Of a stretch of DNA of 64,000 bases, positions 26,010 through 35,317 are shown piece after piece. This DNA is from Labilithrix sp. Its GTDB lineage: Bacteria > Myxococcota_A > Polyangia > Polyangiales > Polyangiaceae. The first letter of the stretch is position 1. Each line of letters opens with the position of its first letter. Where the stretch lies: contig JAHBWD010000019.1 in the NCBI GenBank assembly GCA_019637175.1, positions 1 to 64,000 of the forward strand, given 5' to 3'. Under the pieces are notes generated by a model. That model was not told the DNA's origin and ran no database searches. It was given only the letters and a program-made list of their open reading frames with translations. The position numbers and the translations under genes are program-made.

Positions 26010-26860
26010 GTTACACGCTCGGCGTCCTCGGCGGCAGCGGCCTCTACGAGATGGAGGGCCTCCGCGACGTGACGGAGATCGAAGTCGACACGCCCTTCGG
26101 CAAGCCGAGCGACGTGCTCGTGAAGGGAACGCTCGAGAACGGCACGACGCTCCTCTTCCTCCCGCGCCACGGCCGCGGGCACCGCGTGCCTCCGCATCAG
26201 ATCAACTACCGCGCGAACGTCTACGCGCTCAGGAAGAGCGGCGCGACGCACCTCGTGAGCGTCAGCGCGGTCGGATCGATGAAGGAAGAGATCGTGCCGG
26301 GCCACCTCGTCGTGCCCGATCAGTTCATCGACCTCACGAAGAAGCGGATCACGACGTTCTTCGAAGACGGCGTCGCGGGCCACGTGCCCTTCGCCGATCC
26401 CGTGTGCGGGCTCGTCGCCAAGGCGCTCGGCGATGCCGCCGAGCGCGCGGGCGCGCGCGTCCACCGCGGCGGCACGTACGTGTGCATGGAGGGGCCTCAG
26501 TTCTCGACGCGCGCCGAGAGCCGCCTCTACCGAACCTGGGGCGTGTCGGTCATCGGCATGACCTCGATGCCCGAGGCGAAGCTCGCGCGCGAGGCCGAGC
26601 TGCCGTTCGCGACCCTCGCGCTCGCCACCGACTACGACTGCTGGCACGACGCGCACGACGACGTGACGGTCGAAGCCGTCGTCGCGACGATGAAGAAGAA
26701 CGTGAGCGTCGCGAAGAAGACGCTCGTCGAGCTCTCGGGCGCGCTGCCCGATCCGGCGAAGAGCATCGCCCATGGCGCCTCGCGCGGCGCGGTGATGACC
26801 GCGCCCAACGCGATCGACGCCGCCGCGCGCGCGCGCCTCGGCTGGCTACTGGACCGATAG
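26006..26860 (+). CDS. mtnP: S-methyl-5'-thioadenosine phosphorylase
   Basis: 284 residues of the PNP/MTAP family. Signatures are 'GVLGGSGLYEMEG' at the N-terminus, 'PRHGRGHRVPPHQINYRANV' for phosphate and ribose, 'VSAVGSM', 'YVCMEGPQFSTRAES' and 'ATDYDCW', which supplies the base-contacting Asp. It cleaves methylthioadenosine, the by-product of polyamine synthesis, to adenine and methylthioribose-1-phosphate. This fits the spermidine-synthase genes 20 kb downstream. A neighbouring PfkB kinase may act in the same salvage. Confidence 0.95.
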   Translation: MSYTLGVLGGSGLYEMEGLRDVTEIEVDTPFGKPSDVLVKGTLENGTTLLFLPRHGRGHRVPPHQINYRANVYALRKSGATHLVSVSAVGSMKEEIVPGHLVVPDQFIDLTKKRITTFFEDGVAGHVPFADPVCGLVAKALGDAAERAGARVHRGGTYVCMEGPQFSTRAESRLYRTWGVSVIGMTSMPEAKLAREAELPFATLALATDYDCWHDAHDDVTVEAVVATMKKNVSVAKKTLVELSGALPDPAKSIAHGASRGAVMTAPNAIDAAARARLGWLLDR

Positions 26861-26895
26861 CGGAAGCCGTGCCGCTGGGCTAGGCTGCGCGCCGC

Positions 26896-27828
26896 ATGTC
26901 GAAACCCTCCGTCCTCATCGTCGGCTCGCTCGCGTACGACGACCTCGAAATGCCGAGCGGCACGTTCGAGAACGTCCTCGGCGGCGCGGCCACGTACTCG
27001 TCCATCGCCGCGGCTCTCTTCTGCCCCGTCCGCCTCGTCGGCGTGATCGGCGAAGACTTCCCCGAAGCCGTCCTCGACGATCTCGGCAAGCGCGGCGTCG
27101 ACACCGCGGGCGTCGAGCGCGCGAAGGGCAAGACGTTCCGCTGGCGCGGGCGCTACTCGGCGGATCTGGGCAGCCGCACGACGCTCGACACGCAGCTCAA
27201 CGTCTTCGCCGACTTCCGGCCGAAGATCCCGCAGGCGTTCAAGTCGTCGCCCTACGTGCTGCTCGGCAACATCCACCCCGCGCTCCAGCTCGAGGTGCTC
27301 GCGCAGGTCGAGCGGCCCGAGCTCGTCGTGGCCGACACCATGAACTTCTGGATCGGCAGCGAGGCGCAGCTCCTCGGCAAGGTGCTCGAGAAGATCGACC
27401 TGCTCGTCATCAACGACGAAGAGGCGCGCGAGCTCACCGGCATCCACAACCTCGTGAAGGCCGCCGCCGACATCCGCAAGCGCGGTCCGAAGCACCTCAT
27501 CATCAAGCGCGGCGAGCACGGCGCGCTCTACTTCGACAGCGACGGCGCCTTCTACGCGCCCGCCTACCCGCTCGAAGACGTCGTCGATCCGACGGGCGCG
27601 GGCGACTCGTTCGCCGGCGGCCTCATGGGCTACCTCACGCGCGTCAACACGCTCGCCCACCCGACGATGCGCCGCGCGATCTACTTCGGCTCCGCGCTCG
27701 GATCGTTCTGCGTCGAGGGCATCGGGCCGCGCCGCCTGCTCGACGTCACGCGGGCCGATCTCGCGAAGCGCATGGCGCAGTTCGTCTCGCTCGTCGAGAC
27801 GGGCGGCCCCGTCGGTCTCCCCGAATAG
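26896..27828 (+). CDS. PfkB-family carbohydrate or nucleoside kinase
   Basis: 310 residues. The N-terminus has 'LGGAATYSSIAAA' for substrate binding, and the C-terminus has the PfkB signature 'DPTGAGDSFAGGLMGYL', with the catalytic base Asp and anion hole. It phosphorylates a sugar, nucleoside or similar alcohol with ATP. Its place 35 bp after the methylthioadenosine phosphorylase gene suggests a substrate such as adenosine or a ribose derivative, but this is inference. Confidence 0.9.
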   Translation: MSKPSVLIVGSLAYDDLEMPSGTFENVLGGAATYSSIAAALFCPVRLVGVIGEDFPEAVLDDLGKRGVDTAGVERAKGKTFRWRGRYSADLGSRTTLDTQLNVFADFRPKIPQAFKSSPYVLLGNIHPALQLEVLAQVERPELVVADTMNFWIGSEAQLLGKVLEKIDLLVINDEEARELTGIHNLVKAAADIRKRGPKHLIIKRGEHGALYFDSDGAFYAPAYPLEDVVDPTGAGDSFAGGLMGYLTRVNTLAHPTMRRAIYFGSALGSFCVEGIGPRRLLDVTRADLAKRMAQFVSLVETGGPVGLPE

Positions 27829-27841
27829 AACACGAGGCAGC

Positions 27842-28972
27842 ATGAGAACGGTGAGCGCACGACGCCTCGGGCGAATCGCGGTGGCCCTCGCGGGGATCGG
27901 GGGCGCGGCGTGGGTGGCCTTCGCTTGCGTCGAAGACCCGCACCGGCGCACTTCGAGGGAGCAAGCCGCCGGCGGCGGCGGCCCGTGCGCCGCCGAGCCA
28001 GGCCAGCTCCCGGCGCCCGACTGCAACAACTCCGAGAACAAGTGCGAGAGCAAGCCCGGCTGCGTCATCGACGAGACGCGCTGCGGAAGCAAGGCGACGT
28101 GCCTGCCCCTCGCCGACAACAAGGGCAAGAGCGTCCTCGACTTCCGCATCCGCCGCCTCAACATCGCCGCGCCTCCCGCGCTCACCGGCGAGCTGATCCA
28201 GAACACCGTCGTGACGCGCGGCATCGACCTCGCCGAGAAGACGTGCGGCGAGCAAGGCACGGGGCTCTTCACGTGGCTCCTCCGCGTCGACAAAGCGAAC
28301 AACACGATCGTCACCGGCGGCGCGCCGCCGCCGACGGATGCCTTCGGCCAGGGATACTGCTTCGCGCGCTTCGACGTCGGCCCGAACAAGGTGCAGCCGA
28401 TCACGTCGAAGATCGAGTTTCAGAACGACACGTTCCGATCGCTCGATCCTCAGAACGTGAAGATCCCGATCTTCCTCAACGAGCAGATCGACAGCGTCAT
28501 CCTCCTGCCGATCAGCGACGTGCGGATCGAAGGCGTGAAGATGACCGCCGACGACAACTGCATCGGCAACCTCAACGAGATCGCGCTCGACCGCGACTGC
28601 TTCGACGACTCGCTCTGCGCCAAGTGGACGACGGCGGGCGCGCTCGGCGGCTTCATCACGCTCGAAGAGGCCGACTCGGTGAAGATCCGCGATCTGAACA
28701 ACAAGTCGCTCTGCGCCTTCCTCGCCGGCGAGCTCGAGGTGTGCTCGCGCGACGGCGCGGGCAAGATCCTCTACAAGGGCGACTTCTGCTCGACCGACAA
28801 GACCGCCGGGAGCTGCCAGGACAGCGTGTGGCTCGCCGCCACCTTCGCCGCCAGCGCAGTGAAGATCTTCGACGGCGCGGGGACGGTGCCGGGGTGCTCC
28901 GGTGTAGTCCAAGAGGTGGACGCGGGCGTCGACGCGGAGAGCGACGCGAGCGCCGACGCGCCGAACGACTGA
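27842..28972 (+). CDS. Secreted or lipoprotein-like Cys-rich protein
   Basis: 376 residues with an N-terminal hydrophobic segment (about residues 12-28) ending 'AFACVED', a possible lipobox. A Gly-rich linker is followed by a Cys-rich head with several C-x5-C pairs and then a beta-rich body with more cysteines; the tail is acidic (Asp/Ala). No family is recognised. It begins 14 bp after the kinase gene, so it could be in the same transcript. Confidence 0.72.
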   Translation: MRTVSARRLGRIAVALAGIGGAAWVAFACVEDPHRRTSREQAAGGGGPCAAEPGQLPAPDCNNSENKCESKPGCVIDETRCGSKATCLPLADNKGKSVLDFRIRRLNIAAPPALTGELIQNTVVTRGIDLAEKTCGEQGTGLFTWLLRVDKANNTIVTGGAPPPTDAFGQGYCFARFDVGPNKVQPITSKIEFQNDTFRSLDPQNVKIPIFLNEQIDSVILLPISDVRIEGVKMTADDNCIGNLNEIALDRDCFDDSLCAKWTTAGALGGFITLEEADSVKIRDLNNKSLCAFLAGELEVCSRDGAGKILYKGDFCSTDKTAGSCQDSVWLAATFAASAVKIFDGAGTVPGCSGVVQEVDAGVDAESDASADAPND

Positions 28973-29004
28973 GCGACTCTGTTAAGGAGGGCGAGCGACC
29001 TCAA

Positions 29005-29160
29005 ATGAGACTGGCTCCGCGCCGGTTTTTTGCGATGCTGCTCGCGCCTTTGTGTTACTGCGAGCGCCGCAGTGCGTCAGGGGTGGCGGCACCGATCGTT
29101 CCTGTCACAATCGAGATAGGGGCCCACGGCTTCGTGGGAGGACAGCTAGACTCTGTCTGA
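29005..29160 (+). CDS. Possible short exported peptide (51 residues)
   Basis: A strong AAGGAGG site sits about 14 bases before the ATG. The product begins basic and hydrophobic ('MRLAPRRFFAMLLAPL'), like a signal peptide, and ends with a short beta-type segment. Codon use is less G/C-biased than in its neighbours, so it may be a decayed gene or a chance frame. Confidence 0.3.
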   Translation: MRLAPRRFFAMLLAPLCYCERRSASGVAAPIVPVTIEIGAHGFVGGQLDSV

Positions 29161-29191
29161 GGAACGCGCGCGGCCGCGACGAGGAGGTCTC

Positions 29192-32100
29192 ATGTTTTCT
29201 CGCTTCCGCCACGTCTTTGGCATCGTCTTCTTCTTGCTCGTCGCTTCGTGCAGCGGTGGTGGCTGCACCTCCGGCTGCGGCGGCTGCGGAGGAACGACGC
29301 CGTTGCCCGGTGGCTTCCCGACCGACAAGGCGATCGAGAACGGCGCCTCGGTGCGCGTCTCGCGCCCAGGCCTCACGTTCGTCGAGCAGAACCTCCCCGG
29401 CATCGCGTCGAAGGCCGCGGGCGCGACGGGCGGCAAGATGACGTTCGGGATCCCGACGATCCCGATCAACGTGAACAACGCGATCAGCGTGCTCGGCATC
29501 GGCTTCGACATCGTCGGCAGCGTGTGCCCCGGCGGCCCGAACCCCGCGGCCAACCCGCCGCGCTGCACCGCCGAGGTCAACATCGGCGCGTCGACGTTCC
29601 AGCTCGACTCGGTGACGCCGAGCGCGCTCAACGTGCGGGCGACGATCCCGATCCAGGTCGACGACACGCCGGTCAACGTGGACATCAACCCCGGCCCTGC
29701 GATCACCCTGCACGTCGGCTACGGGTCGAACGGCACCTGCACCGGGCCGTCGCAGGCGCTCGCGAGCGTTCAGCCGAAGGCGCTGCCCATCGTCGTCTCG
29801 ATCCCCCTCGTCGCCGAGACCACCGCGCCGCGCTCCGGCTACACCAAGATCGACGTCGACAACGCCGTCATCAACCTCGACGGGATCCAGGGCGGCGACG
29901 TGCGCATCTGCGCCGACTGCGGCCCGCTGTCGTTCTCTGTCGGCCCGATCAACGTCAACCTGTGCAACCCGATCCTGAACCTCGGGTTCATCAAGAATCT
30001 CATCGTCGATCAGCTCAAGGGCGGCCTCCAGAGCCAGGTGAAGAGCATTCTTCGCGACCAGCTCTGCACCGCGCCCAACCCGGCGCTCAACCCGCCGTGC
30101 CCGAGCAACACCTCGCCCGACGCCTCCAACCAGAAGTGCGTCTACGACTCCGACAAGAACAAGTGCGTCTCGATGCTCCTCGGCACCGACGCGCACGTCG
30201 ATCTCAGCGGCGCGCTCAAGAGCATCTCTCCCGGCACGACCGGCGGCCTCGACTTCGGCCTCGCGGCCGGCGGGAACATGGATCCTGCCCCGCGCTCGCC
30301 CGCCGTCGCCGGCCGCACGCCGAACGGCGTCACGCTCGGCATGATGGGCGGCGTCGTCCCGCAGCCCGCGTCGAAGTGCGTGCCGCGCGCCGATCTCCAG
30401 GTGCCCGCCGGCATCCCCGTCCCCGACGAGCTCGCGCCGACGACGGCCGATCCCGCCACCGCGCCGCACGTCGGCATCGCGCTCGCCGGGCGCTTCCTCG
30501 ATTACTCGTTCGGCAGCGTCTACAACAGCGGCCTCCTCTGCCTCGGCGTGTCGAGCGAGCAGATCGACATGCTCCGCGCGGGCCTCCTCAGCCTCATCGT
30601 TCCGTCGCTGAAGAACCTGACGTTCGAGCAGGGCGACGCGGCGGCCGCGGTCGTGACGCGCCCGCAGGCGCCTCCCACGGTGAAGATCGGCGGCGGCACG
30701 AACCTCGCGACCGATCCGCTCCTCGCGATCACGCTGCCGAAGTTCGCGCTCGACTTCTACGTCTGGCACCTCGATCGCTTCATCCGCGTGCTCACCTTCC
30801 AGTCGGATCTGACCATCCCGGTGAACCTCCAGACGGCGAAGGACGCGTCGAACCCGAACGGCGGCCTCCTGCCGGCGCTCGGCGACATCAAGGTCGCGAA
30901 CGGCCAGGTCCTCAACTCCGACATGCTGATGGAGGAGCCGGCGCTCCTCGCGGGCTCGATCGGCGGCCTCCTCGGCGGCCTCGGCAAGCAGCTCGTCGGC
31001 GGGGGCTTCTCGCCGATCGATCTCTCCGGCGCGCTCTCCTCGTTCGGGCTCGGCCTCGAGATCGCCGAGATCAAGAAGCTCAACAAGGGCGCCGACGACT
31101 TCGTCGGCATCTTCGCCAACATGTCGAAGACGCCGGGCGCGGCCACGGTCGAGGCCGACACGAAGGCGACGCTCGTTTCGAAGACGGTCCACAAAGACCA
31201 CATGCAGCTCGGCACGATGGACCGCGCGTTCCGCCCGGAGCTCGTGGTCGACGTCTCGTCGCCGCTCGAAGACGGCCTCCACGCGATCGAGTACGCGTGG
31301 TGGATCGACAAGGGCACGCACTCGGAGTGGACGACGCAGAAGCGCCTCGTCATCAACGACGACCAGCTCCTGCTCCAGGGTCGTCACGTCCTCAAGGTGG
31401 CCGCGCGCGTGGTCGGCGAGCAGGCGACGGAAGACGCGACGCCCGCCGAGATCCCCTTCACCATCGACGCGCTCGCGCCGTTCGTGAAGATCGACCGCGA
31501 AGGCTCGATCGTCACGATCAAGGCGTGGGACCTCGTGAGCGCGGAGACGGCGCTCGTCGGCCGCTACCGCTTCGACGGCGCGGAGCTCGGCGCGTGGATG
31601 CCGATCAAGGACATGGCGCGCATCGACGTCGGCGGCGCGGGCGTCCTCGACGTCGAGGTGAAAGACGAGGAAGGCAACGTGCAATCGATCCAGCAGGAGC
31701 TCATCCGCGGCAAGGTCGACAGCTCGATCGGATCGAGCGGTTCGGATTGCGGCTGCTCCACGCCGGGCAAGCGCGACTCCGGCGGTCTCGTCGCGATCCT
31801 CGTCGGCGCCGCCGCGCTCGGTCTCATCGCGCTGCGCCGCCGTGGCTTCGGCGCGGGAACGCACGTGCGCATGGGGATGCGAACGGCGCGCGTCGGCGCG
31901 CTCGCCCTCGGCACGATCGGCGCCGTCGCGGCGACGAGCCAGGGGTGCGCGTGCGGGAGCGAGGCCGACACGTCGGGCCCGCTCTGCGGGCCCAAGTGCG
32001 ACCAGGAGTGCAAGCCCGGCCTCGCCCTCGGGCGTCCGGGCGCGTACACGTCGGTCGCCAAGGCGAGCGACAACACGATCTGGGTCGCGGGCTACAACGA

Positions 32101-33412
32101 CGCGCTCCTCCAAGACGGCGACAACCTCCTCTGGGGCGATCTCGTGGTCGGCAAGTACGACCTCGGCAAGCAGCGCGTCGACTGGAAGACGGTCGACGGC
32201 ACGCCCGCGCGCGAGGAAGGCACGTGCGCCGATCGCGCGAGCGACTCGTGGCGCAACGGCGAGGAAGACTCGGGCGACAACGTCGGGCTCTGGACGAGCA
32301 TCCAGGTCAGCCCCGCGGGCAACCCGATGGTCAGCTACTACGACTCGACGAACAAGCGGCTGAAGTACGCCGTCTTGCGCGACGATCAGTGGAAGACGGT
32401 CACGCTCTTCGAAGCGCCCGGCGCCGACGCCGGCCGTTACAGCAAGATGGTGCTCGTCGACGGCAAGCCCGTCATCGCGTTCCTCGTGATCGAGCCCGGC
32501 GCCGGCGGCAAGACGCGCTCGAAGGTCGTCGTCGCGCGCGCGAACGTCGAGGTGCCGAGCGAGCCCAGCGACTTCCGCCTCGACGACGCCGCGGTCGTGG
32601 AAGACAACCCCTGCCGCGCCGACGCGTGCAGCGCCTCGCAGGCGTGCACGAAGGATCTCGGCACCTGCGAGACGAAGACGGGCGGCTGCACCCCGGCCGA
32701 CTGCGGCACGGGCAAGGCCTGCGTCACGCGCGACAACAAGGCGACGTGCGTGAACACGAAGGGCACCGTGGAGACCGTGCCCGAGGTCTTCGGCACGTAC
32801 ATCTCGCTGGCCGCCTTTGGAAACCAGCTCGGCATCGCGGTCTACGACCGGCCGCACGGCAACCTCGTCGGCCTCCGCGAGGGCGGCGGCAAGTTCGACC
32901 GCTTCATCATCGACGGCGAGACCGGGAGCCGCCCCGACAAGACGGCGATCGACACCGGCGACGTGGGCCTCTCCGCCTCGCTCGCGATCGACAACGGCGG
33001 CACGTGGCACCTCACGTACGTGAGCGGCCTCGACGAGACGCTCCGCTACATCACGGTCCGCGACGGCAAGCCGGGCAAGTCGGAGATCGTCGACGACGGC
33101 AGCACGGTCGACGGCAAGGCGTTCCCCGACGGCAAGCACATCGTCGGCGACGACTCGGCCGTGCGCGTCGACGGCGACAACGTCACCGTCTACTACCAAG
33201 ACGCGACGGCGTGGACGCTCCGGCGCGCGGTCGGCACGCCGCAGGGCAGCACGCGCAAGTGGGATCTCCGCACGCTCCAGCAGCCGAACCGCATCGCGGG
33301 CTTCCACCCCGCGATCGTCCCCGGCGAGGATCGCGTCGCGAACTTCTGGCGCGAGACGGTCGACCGCTCGAACCAGACCGTCATCGGCGACGTCACCATC
33401 GTCGCTCCCTAG
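29192..33412 (+). CDS. Giant putative lipoprotein: beta-rich N-terminal half, internal MYXO-CTERM-like signal, propeller-like C-terminal half
   Basis: 1406 residues from an ATG preceded by GAGGAGG. Residues 1-20 are a signal peptide with lipobox ASC (C20), then a Cys/Gly-rich stretch. Residues about 45-600 are beta-rich with amphipathic strands reminiscent of BPI/TULIP lipid-binding folds (weak). Residues about 852-883 have the three parts of a MYXO-CTERM signal: C853-G-C855, a transmembrane helix, and R-R-R at about 881-883. Beyond it, M894/M896 begin a second signal-peptide-like helix with lipobox-like 'GCACG' (C919), then repeated blades such as 'GNPMVSYYDSTNKRLKYAV' of beta-propeller type and an internal Cys-rich EGF-like patch at about 1145-1190. 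No stop codon separates the halves. It may be one protein or two fused genes. Confidence 0.8.
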   Translation: MFSRFRHVFGIVFFLLVASCSGGGCTSGCGGCGGTTPLPGGFPTDKAIENGASVRVSRPGLTFVEQNLPGIASKAAGATGGKMTFGIPTIPINVNNAISVLGIGFDIVGSVCPGGPNPAANPPRCTAEVNIGASTFQLDSVTPSALNVRATIPIQVDDTPVNVDINPGPAITLHVGYGSNGTCTGPSQALASVQPKALPIVVSIPLVAETTAPRSGYTKIDVDNAVINLDGIQGGDVRICADCGPLSFSVGPINVNLCNPILNLGFIKNLIVDQLKGGLQSQVKSILRDQLCTAPNPALNPPCPSNTSPDASNQKCVYDSDKNKCVSMLLGTDAHVDLSGALKSISPGTTGGLDFGLAAGGNMDPAPRSPAVAGRTPNGVTLGMMGGVVPQPASKCVPRADLQVPAGIPVPDELAPTTADPATAPHVGIALAGRFLDYSFGSVYNSGLLCLGVSSEQIDMLRAGLLSLIVPSLKNLTFEQGDAAAAVVTRPQAPPTVKIGGGTNLATDPLLAITLPKFALDFYVWHLDRFIRVLTFQSDLTIPVNLQTAKDASNPNGGLLPALGDIKVANGQVLNSDMLMEEPALLAGSIGGLLGGLGKQLVGGGFSPIDLSGALSSFGLGLEIAEIKKLNKGADDFVGIFANMSKTPGAATVEADTKATLVSKTVHKDHMQLGTMDRAFRPELVVDVSSPLEDGLHAIEYAWWIDKGTHSEWTTQKRLVINDDQLLLQGRHVLKVAARVVGEQATEDATPAEIPFTIDALAPFVKIDREGSIVTIKAWDLVSAETALVGRYRFDGAELGAWMPIKDMARIDVGGAGVLDVEVKDEEGNVQSIQQELIRGKVDSSIGSSGSDCGCSTPGKRDSGGLVAILVGAAALGLIALRRRGFGAGTHVRMGMRTARVGALALGTIGAVAATSQGCACGSEADTSGPLCGPKCDQECKPGLALGRPGAYTSVAKASDNTIWVAGYNDALLQDGDNLLWGDLVVGKYDLGKQRVDWKTVDGTPAREEGTCADRASDSWRNGEEDSGDNVGLWTSIQVSPAGNPMVSYYDSTNKRLKYAVLRDDQWKTVTLFEAPGADAGRYSKMVLVDGKPVIAFLVIEPGAGGKTRSKVVVARANVEVPSEPSDFRLDDAAVVEDNPCRADACSASQACTKDLGTCETKTGGCTPADCGTGKACVTRDNKATCVNTKGTVETVPEVFGTYISLAAFGNQLGIAVYDRPHGNLVGLREGGGKFDRFIIDGETGSRPDKTAIDTGDVGLSASLAIDNGGTWHLTYVSGLDETLRYITVRDGKPGKSEIVDDGSTVDGKAFPDGKHIVGDDSAVRVDGDNVTVYYQDATAWTLRRAVGTPQGSTRKWDLRTLQQPNRIAGFHPAIVPGEDRVANFWRETVDRSNQTVIGDVTIVAP

Positions 33413-33413
33413 C

Positions 33414-33448
33414 GGGGCTCGCGCCCCCTCGTCGGCTGCGCCGACGAG
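33414..33448 (+). terminator. Tandem hairpins after the giant lipoprotein gene
   Basis: Immediately after the stop, GGGGC-tcgc-GCCCC (33414-33427) is followed by a perfect 9-bp stem CTCGTCGGC-tgc-GCCGACGAG (33428-33448). A further hairpin, TTCGCC-tgc-GGCGAA, lies at 33480-33494. This is a convincing termination region between convergent genes. Confidence 0.55.
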
Positions 33449-33533
33449 CCTCCTCCCGGATATCCGCTCGATCGCGTGATTCGCCTGCGGCGAACGGCGC
33501 TGACGCGCCGCAGACACGCTTGCGTCGTGTCGC

Positions 33534-33785
33534 TCAGGCTGCGGCGCTGGCGACTTCGGCCATCGTGCGCATGCCGGGGCCGCTCGAGCGCTCGCGCTCG
33601 GTGTTCACCACGTCGAGCAGCTCGGCCTTGCTCACGACGCCGAGCTCGAGCAGCGCGCGCATGTAACCGTCGACGTAGCCGTGGGCCCGCGCCAGACGCC
33701 CGTACGCTTCGCCCGACGCCTTCGCCGTGAAGACGTCCGCGAGCATCGTCCGGAGCTCGGCCATCACCTCGGTCTTCGATTTCAT
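33534..33785 (-). CDS. Small hypothetical helical protein
   Basis: 83 residues. A near-perfect AGGAGG ribosome-binding site lies six bases before the ATG at 33785. The frame continues upstream, but this start is decisive. Almost entirely helical ('VMAELRTMLADVFTAKASG', 'GYMRALLELGVVSKAELLDV'), soluble, no Cys. Function unknown. Confidence 0.7.
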   Translation of the reverse strand: MKSKTEVMAELRTMLADVFTAKASGEAYGRLARAHGYVDGYMRALLELGVVSKAELLDVVNTERERSSGPGMRTMAEVASAAA

Positions 33786-33891
33786 GCGGTCCTCCTGCCA
33801 GCCGACGGGTACTAAACGCCGGCGTTCGAGGCCAACTTTTGCGCAATAGTGGTGCCCGAGCAGGCGTTCGGGTAGACGAGTGATTGCCCGG

Positions 33892-35247
33892 ATGGCTGAT
33901 CCCGAGACCGAGACCCGAACGGAGGGCGGCGAGCCGCCCGGCGCCGCCGACGCGCAGACCGACAAGGTGCCTTCGGTGCCGCCTGCGAGGGCGCCGTCGG
34001 TGCCCGCGCAGGCCGCCGCGAAGCCGGCGTCGGTGCCTCCGCATCGCCCGTCGCGCCCCAGCGGCCCGCTCGCGCGCACGCCGGGCGAAGGCGGCCCGCT
34101 CGGCGCGTACGAAGCCCTCGCGCGCTCGGCGCGCCTGCCCGATCTCGTCGCGATCGCGCAGAAGGTGCTCGGCGAGGCCGCCTCGTCGCGCCCGAGCGAG
34201 TGGATGTTCATGTCGAAGGTCTCGCTCGCGGCCGACGACGCGAAGCTCCCGCACGGCGACGCCGAGACGCCCTTCGGCAACGCGCTCACGGTGCTCGGAT
34301 CGGGTCCCGACGGCGCGATCGAGCGCGCGCTCGCCTCCGCGCTGCACGCGCACGCGATCGCCGAGGCGCCGCGCGACGACGAAGAGCACCGCGCGGCGGA
34401 GATCCTCTGGCTCGCGACGCACACCGCGTTCGACGCGACGCCGCTGCTCGATCGCGCGCTCGGCGACGAGGCGCGCGAGACGTGGCGCGCGATCGGCGAT
34501 CGAATCGTGCAGATCGACGCCGGCAAGGGCGCGTCGCTCGCGCGCGGCGAGGCGATCGCCGGATGCGCCGCGCTGATGGCGTCGACGTCGGCCGAGGCGC
34601 GCGCCGTCGCCGCCGACATCGCGTCGAAGGTGAAGGATCCCACGCTCGTCCACCTCCTCGCCGGCGCGACCGGCGACGAGGCGCGTGAGCTCCGCCTCGA
34701 AGGCGAAGCGATCGCGCCGCCGCGCGGACCGGTGCTCACCGCGATCCTCGCCCTCTCCGGGCTGCTCTTCGCCGCCCACGCCGTCCGCCTCGTGGCGCGC
34801 CTCGCGCTCGCCTACAAGCGGCCCGCGGAGGTCTCGCTCACCGCAAACGGCGTCCGCATGAAGACGCGCACCGAGATGCTCGGCCGCACGCTGCGCGAGC
34901 GAGAGCACGTGATCGTGCGCGCCGGGCTGATGAAGGTCGTGCGCGAGGTGCGCTATCCGCGCGCGGCGTTCTACGCCGGGCTCCTCGCCCTCGCGCTCGG
35001 GAGCTACGTCGGCGTGCGCGCCTTCTCCGACGGCGTTCGCGCGGCCTCGCCGTCGCTTCTCTTGACGGGCCTCGTGATCGTCGCCCTCGGCATCGCGGCA
35101 GACTTCGTCCTCGGCAGCGTGCTGCCAGGCGCGCGCGGGCGCTGCCGCGTCGCGTTCGTTCCGCGCTCGGGCCCAGAGCTCGTGCTCGCCGACGTCGACG
35201 CGAAGCGCGCCGACGACGCGCTCGCGAGAACGCTCCGATCTCGCTGA
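33892..35247 (+). CDS. Membrane protein with Pro/Ala-rich cytosolic N-terminus
   Basis: 451 residues from the ATG at 33892; a GTG twelve bases earlier is possible but gives only four more residues. Residues 1-75 are Pro/Ala-rich and disordered. About 75-270 is a helical Ala-rich domain, possibly HEAT-like. Hydrophobic helices lie near residues 283-305, 360-380 and 388-410. The C-terminal 40 residues are soluble. No family is recognised. Confidence 0.7.
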   Translation: MADPETETRTEGGEPPGAADAQTDKVPSVPPARAPSVPAQAAAKPASVPPHRPSRPSGPLARTPGEGGPLGAYEALARSARLPDLVAIAQKVLGEAASSRPSEWMFMSKVSLAADDAKLPHGDAETPFGNALTVLGSGPDGAIERALASALHAHAIAEAPRDDEEHRAAEILWLATHTAFDATPLLDRALGDEARETWRAIGDRIVQIDAGKGASLARGEAIAGCAALMASTSAEARAVAADIASKVKDPTLVHLLAGATGDEARELRLEGEAIAPPRGPVLTAILALSGLLFAAHAVRLVARLALAYKRPAEVSLTANGVRMKTRTEMLGRTLREREHVIVRAGLMKVVREVRYPRAAFYAGLLALALGSYVGVRAFSDGVRAASPSLLLTGLVIVALGIAADFVLGSVLPGARGRCRVAFVPRSGPELVLADVDAKRADDALARTLRSR

Positions 35248-35264
35248 AATTGCGCCGCAATTTC
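35246..35264 (+). terminator. AT-containing hairpin at the stop codon
   Basis: GAAATTGCG-c-CGCAATTTC is a 9-bp perfect inverted repeat (realistically a 7-bp stem with a 5-base loop) beginning inside the stop codon of the membrane protein gene. It is AT-rich compared with its surroundings and sits before the next gene. Confidence 0.45.
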
Positions 35265-35317
35265 GGGCTGCGACGATTCCGCGCAACTTCGGCCGCCGCG
35301 TGGCCGATGGGCCACGC

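Noticed and set aside
29105..33517. A minus-strand open frame of almost 1500 codons under the giant lipoprotein gene
   Set aside because: It is the mirror of a GC-rich gene: highly Arg/Ala/Val-biased, no signal peptide or domain, while the plus-strand frame has lipobox, Cys motifs and a clear ribosome-binding site.
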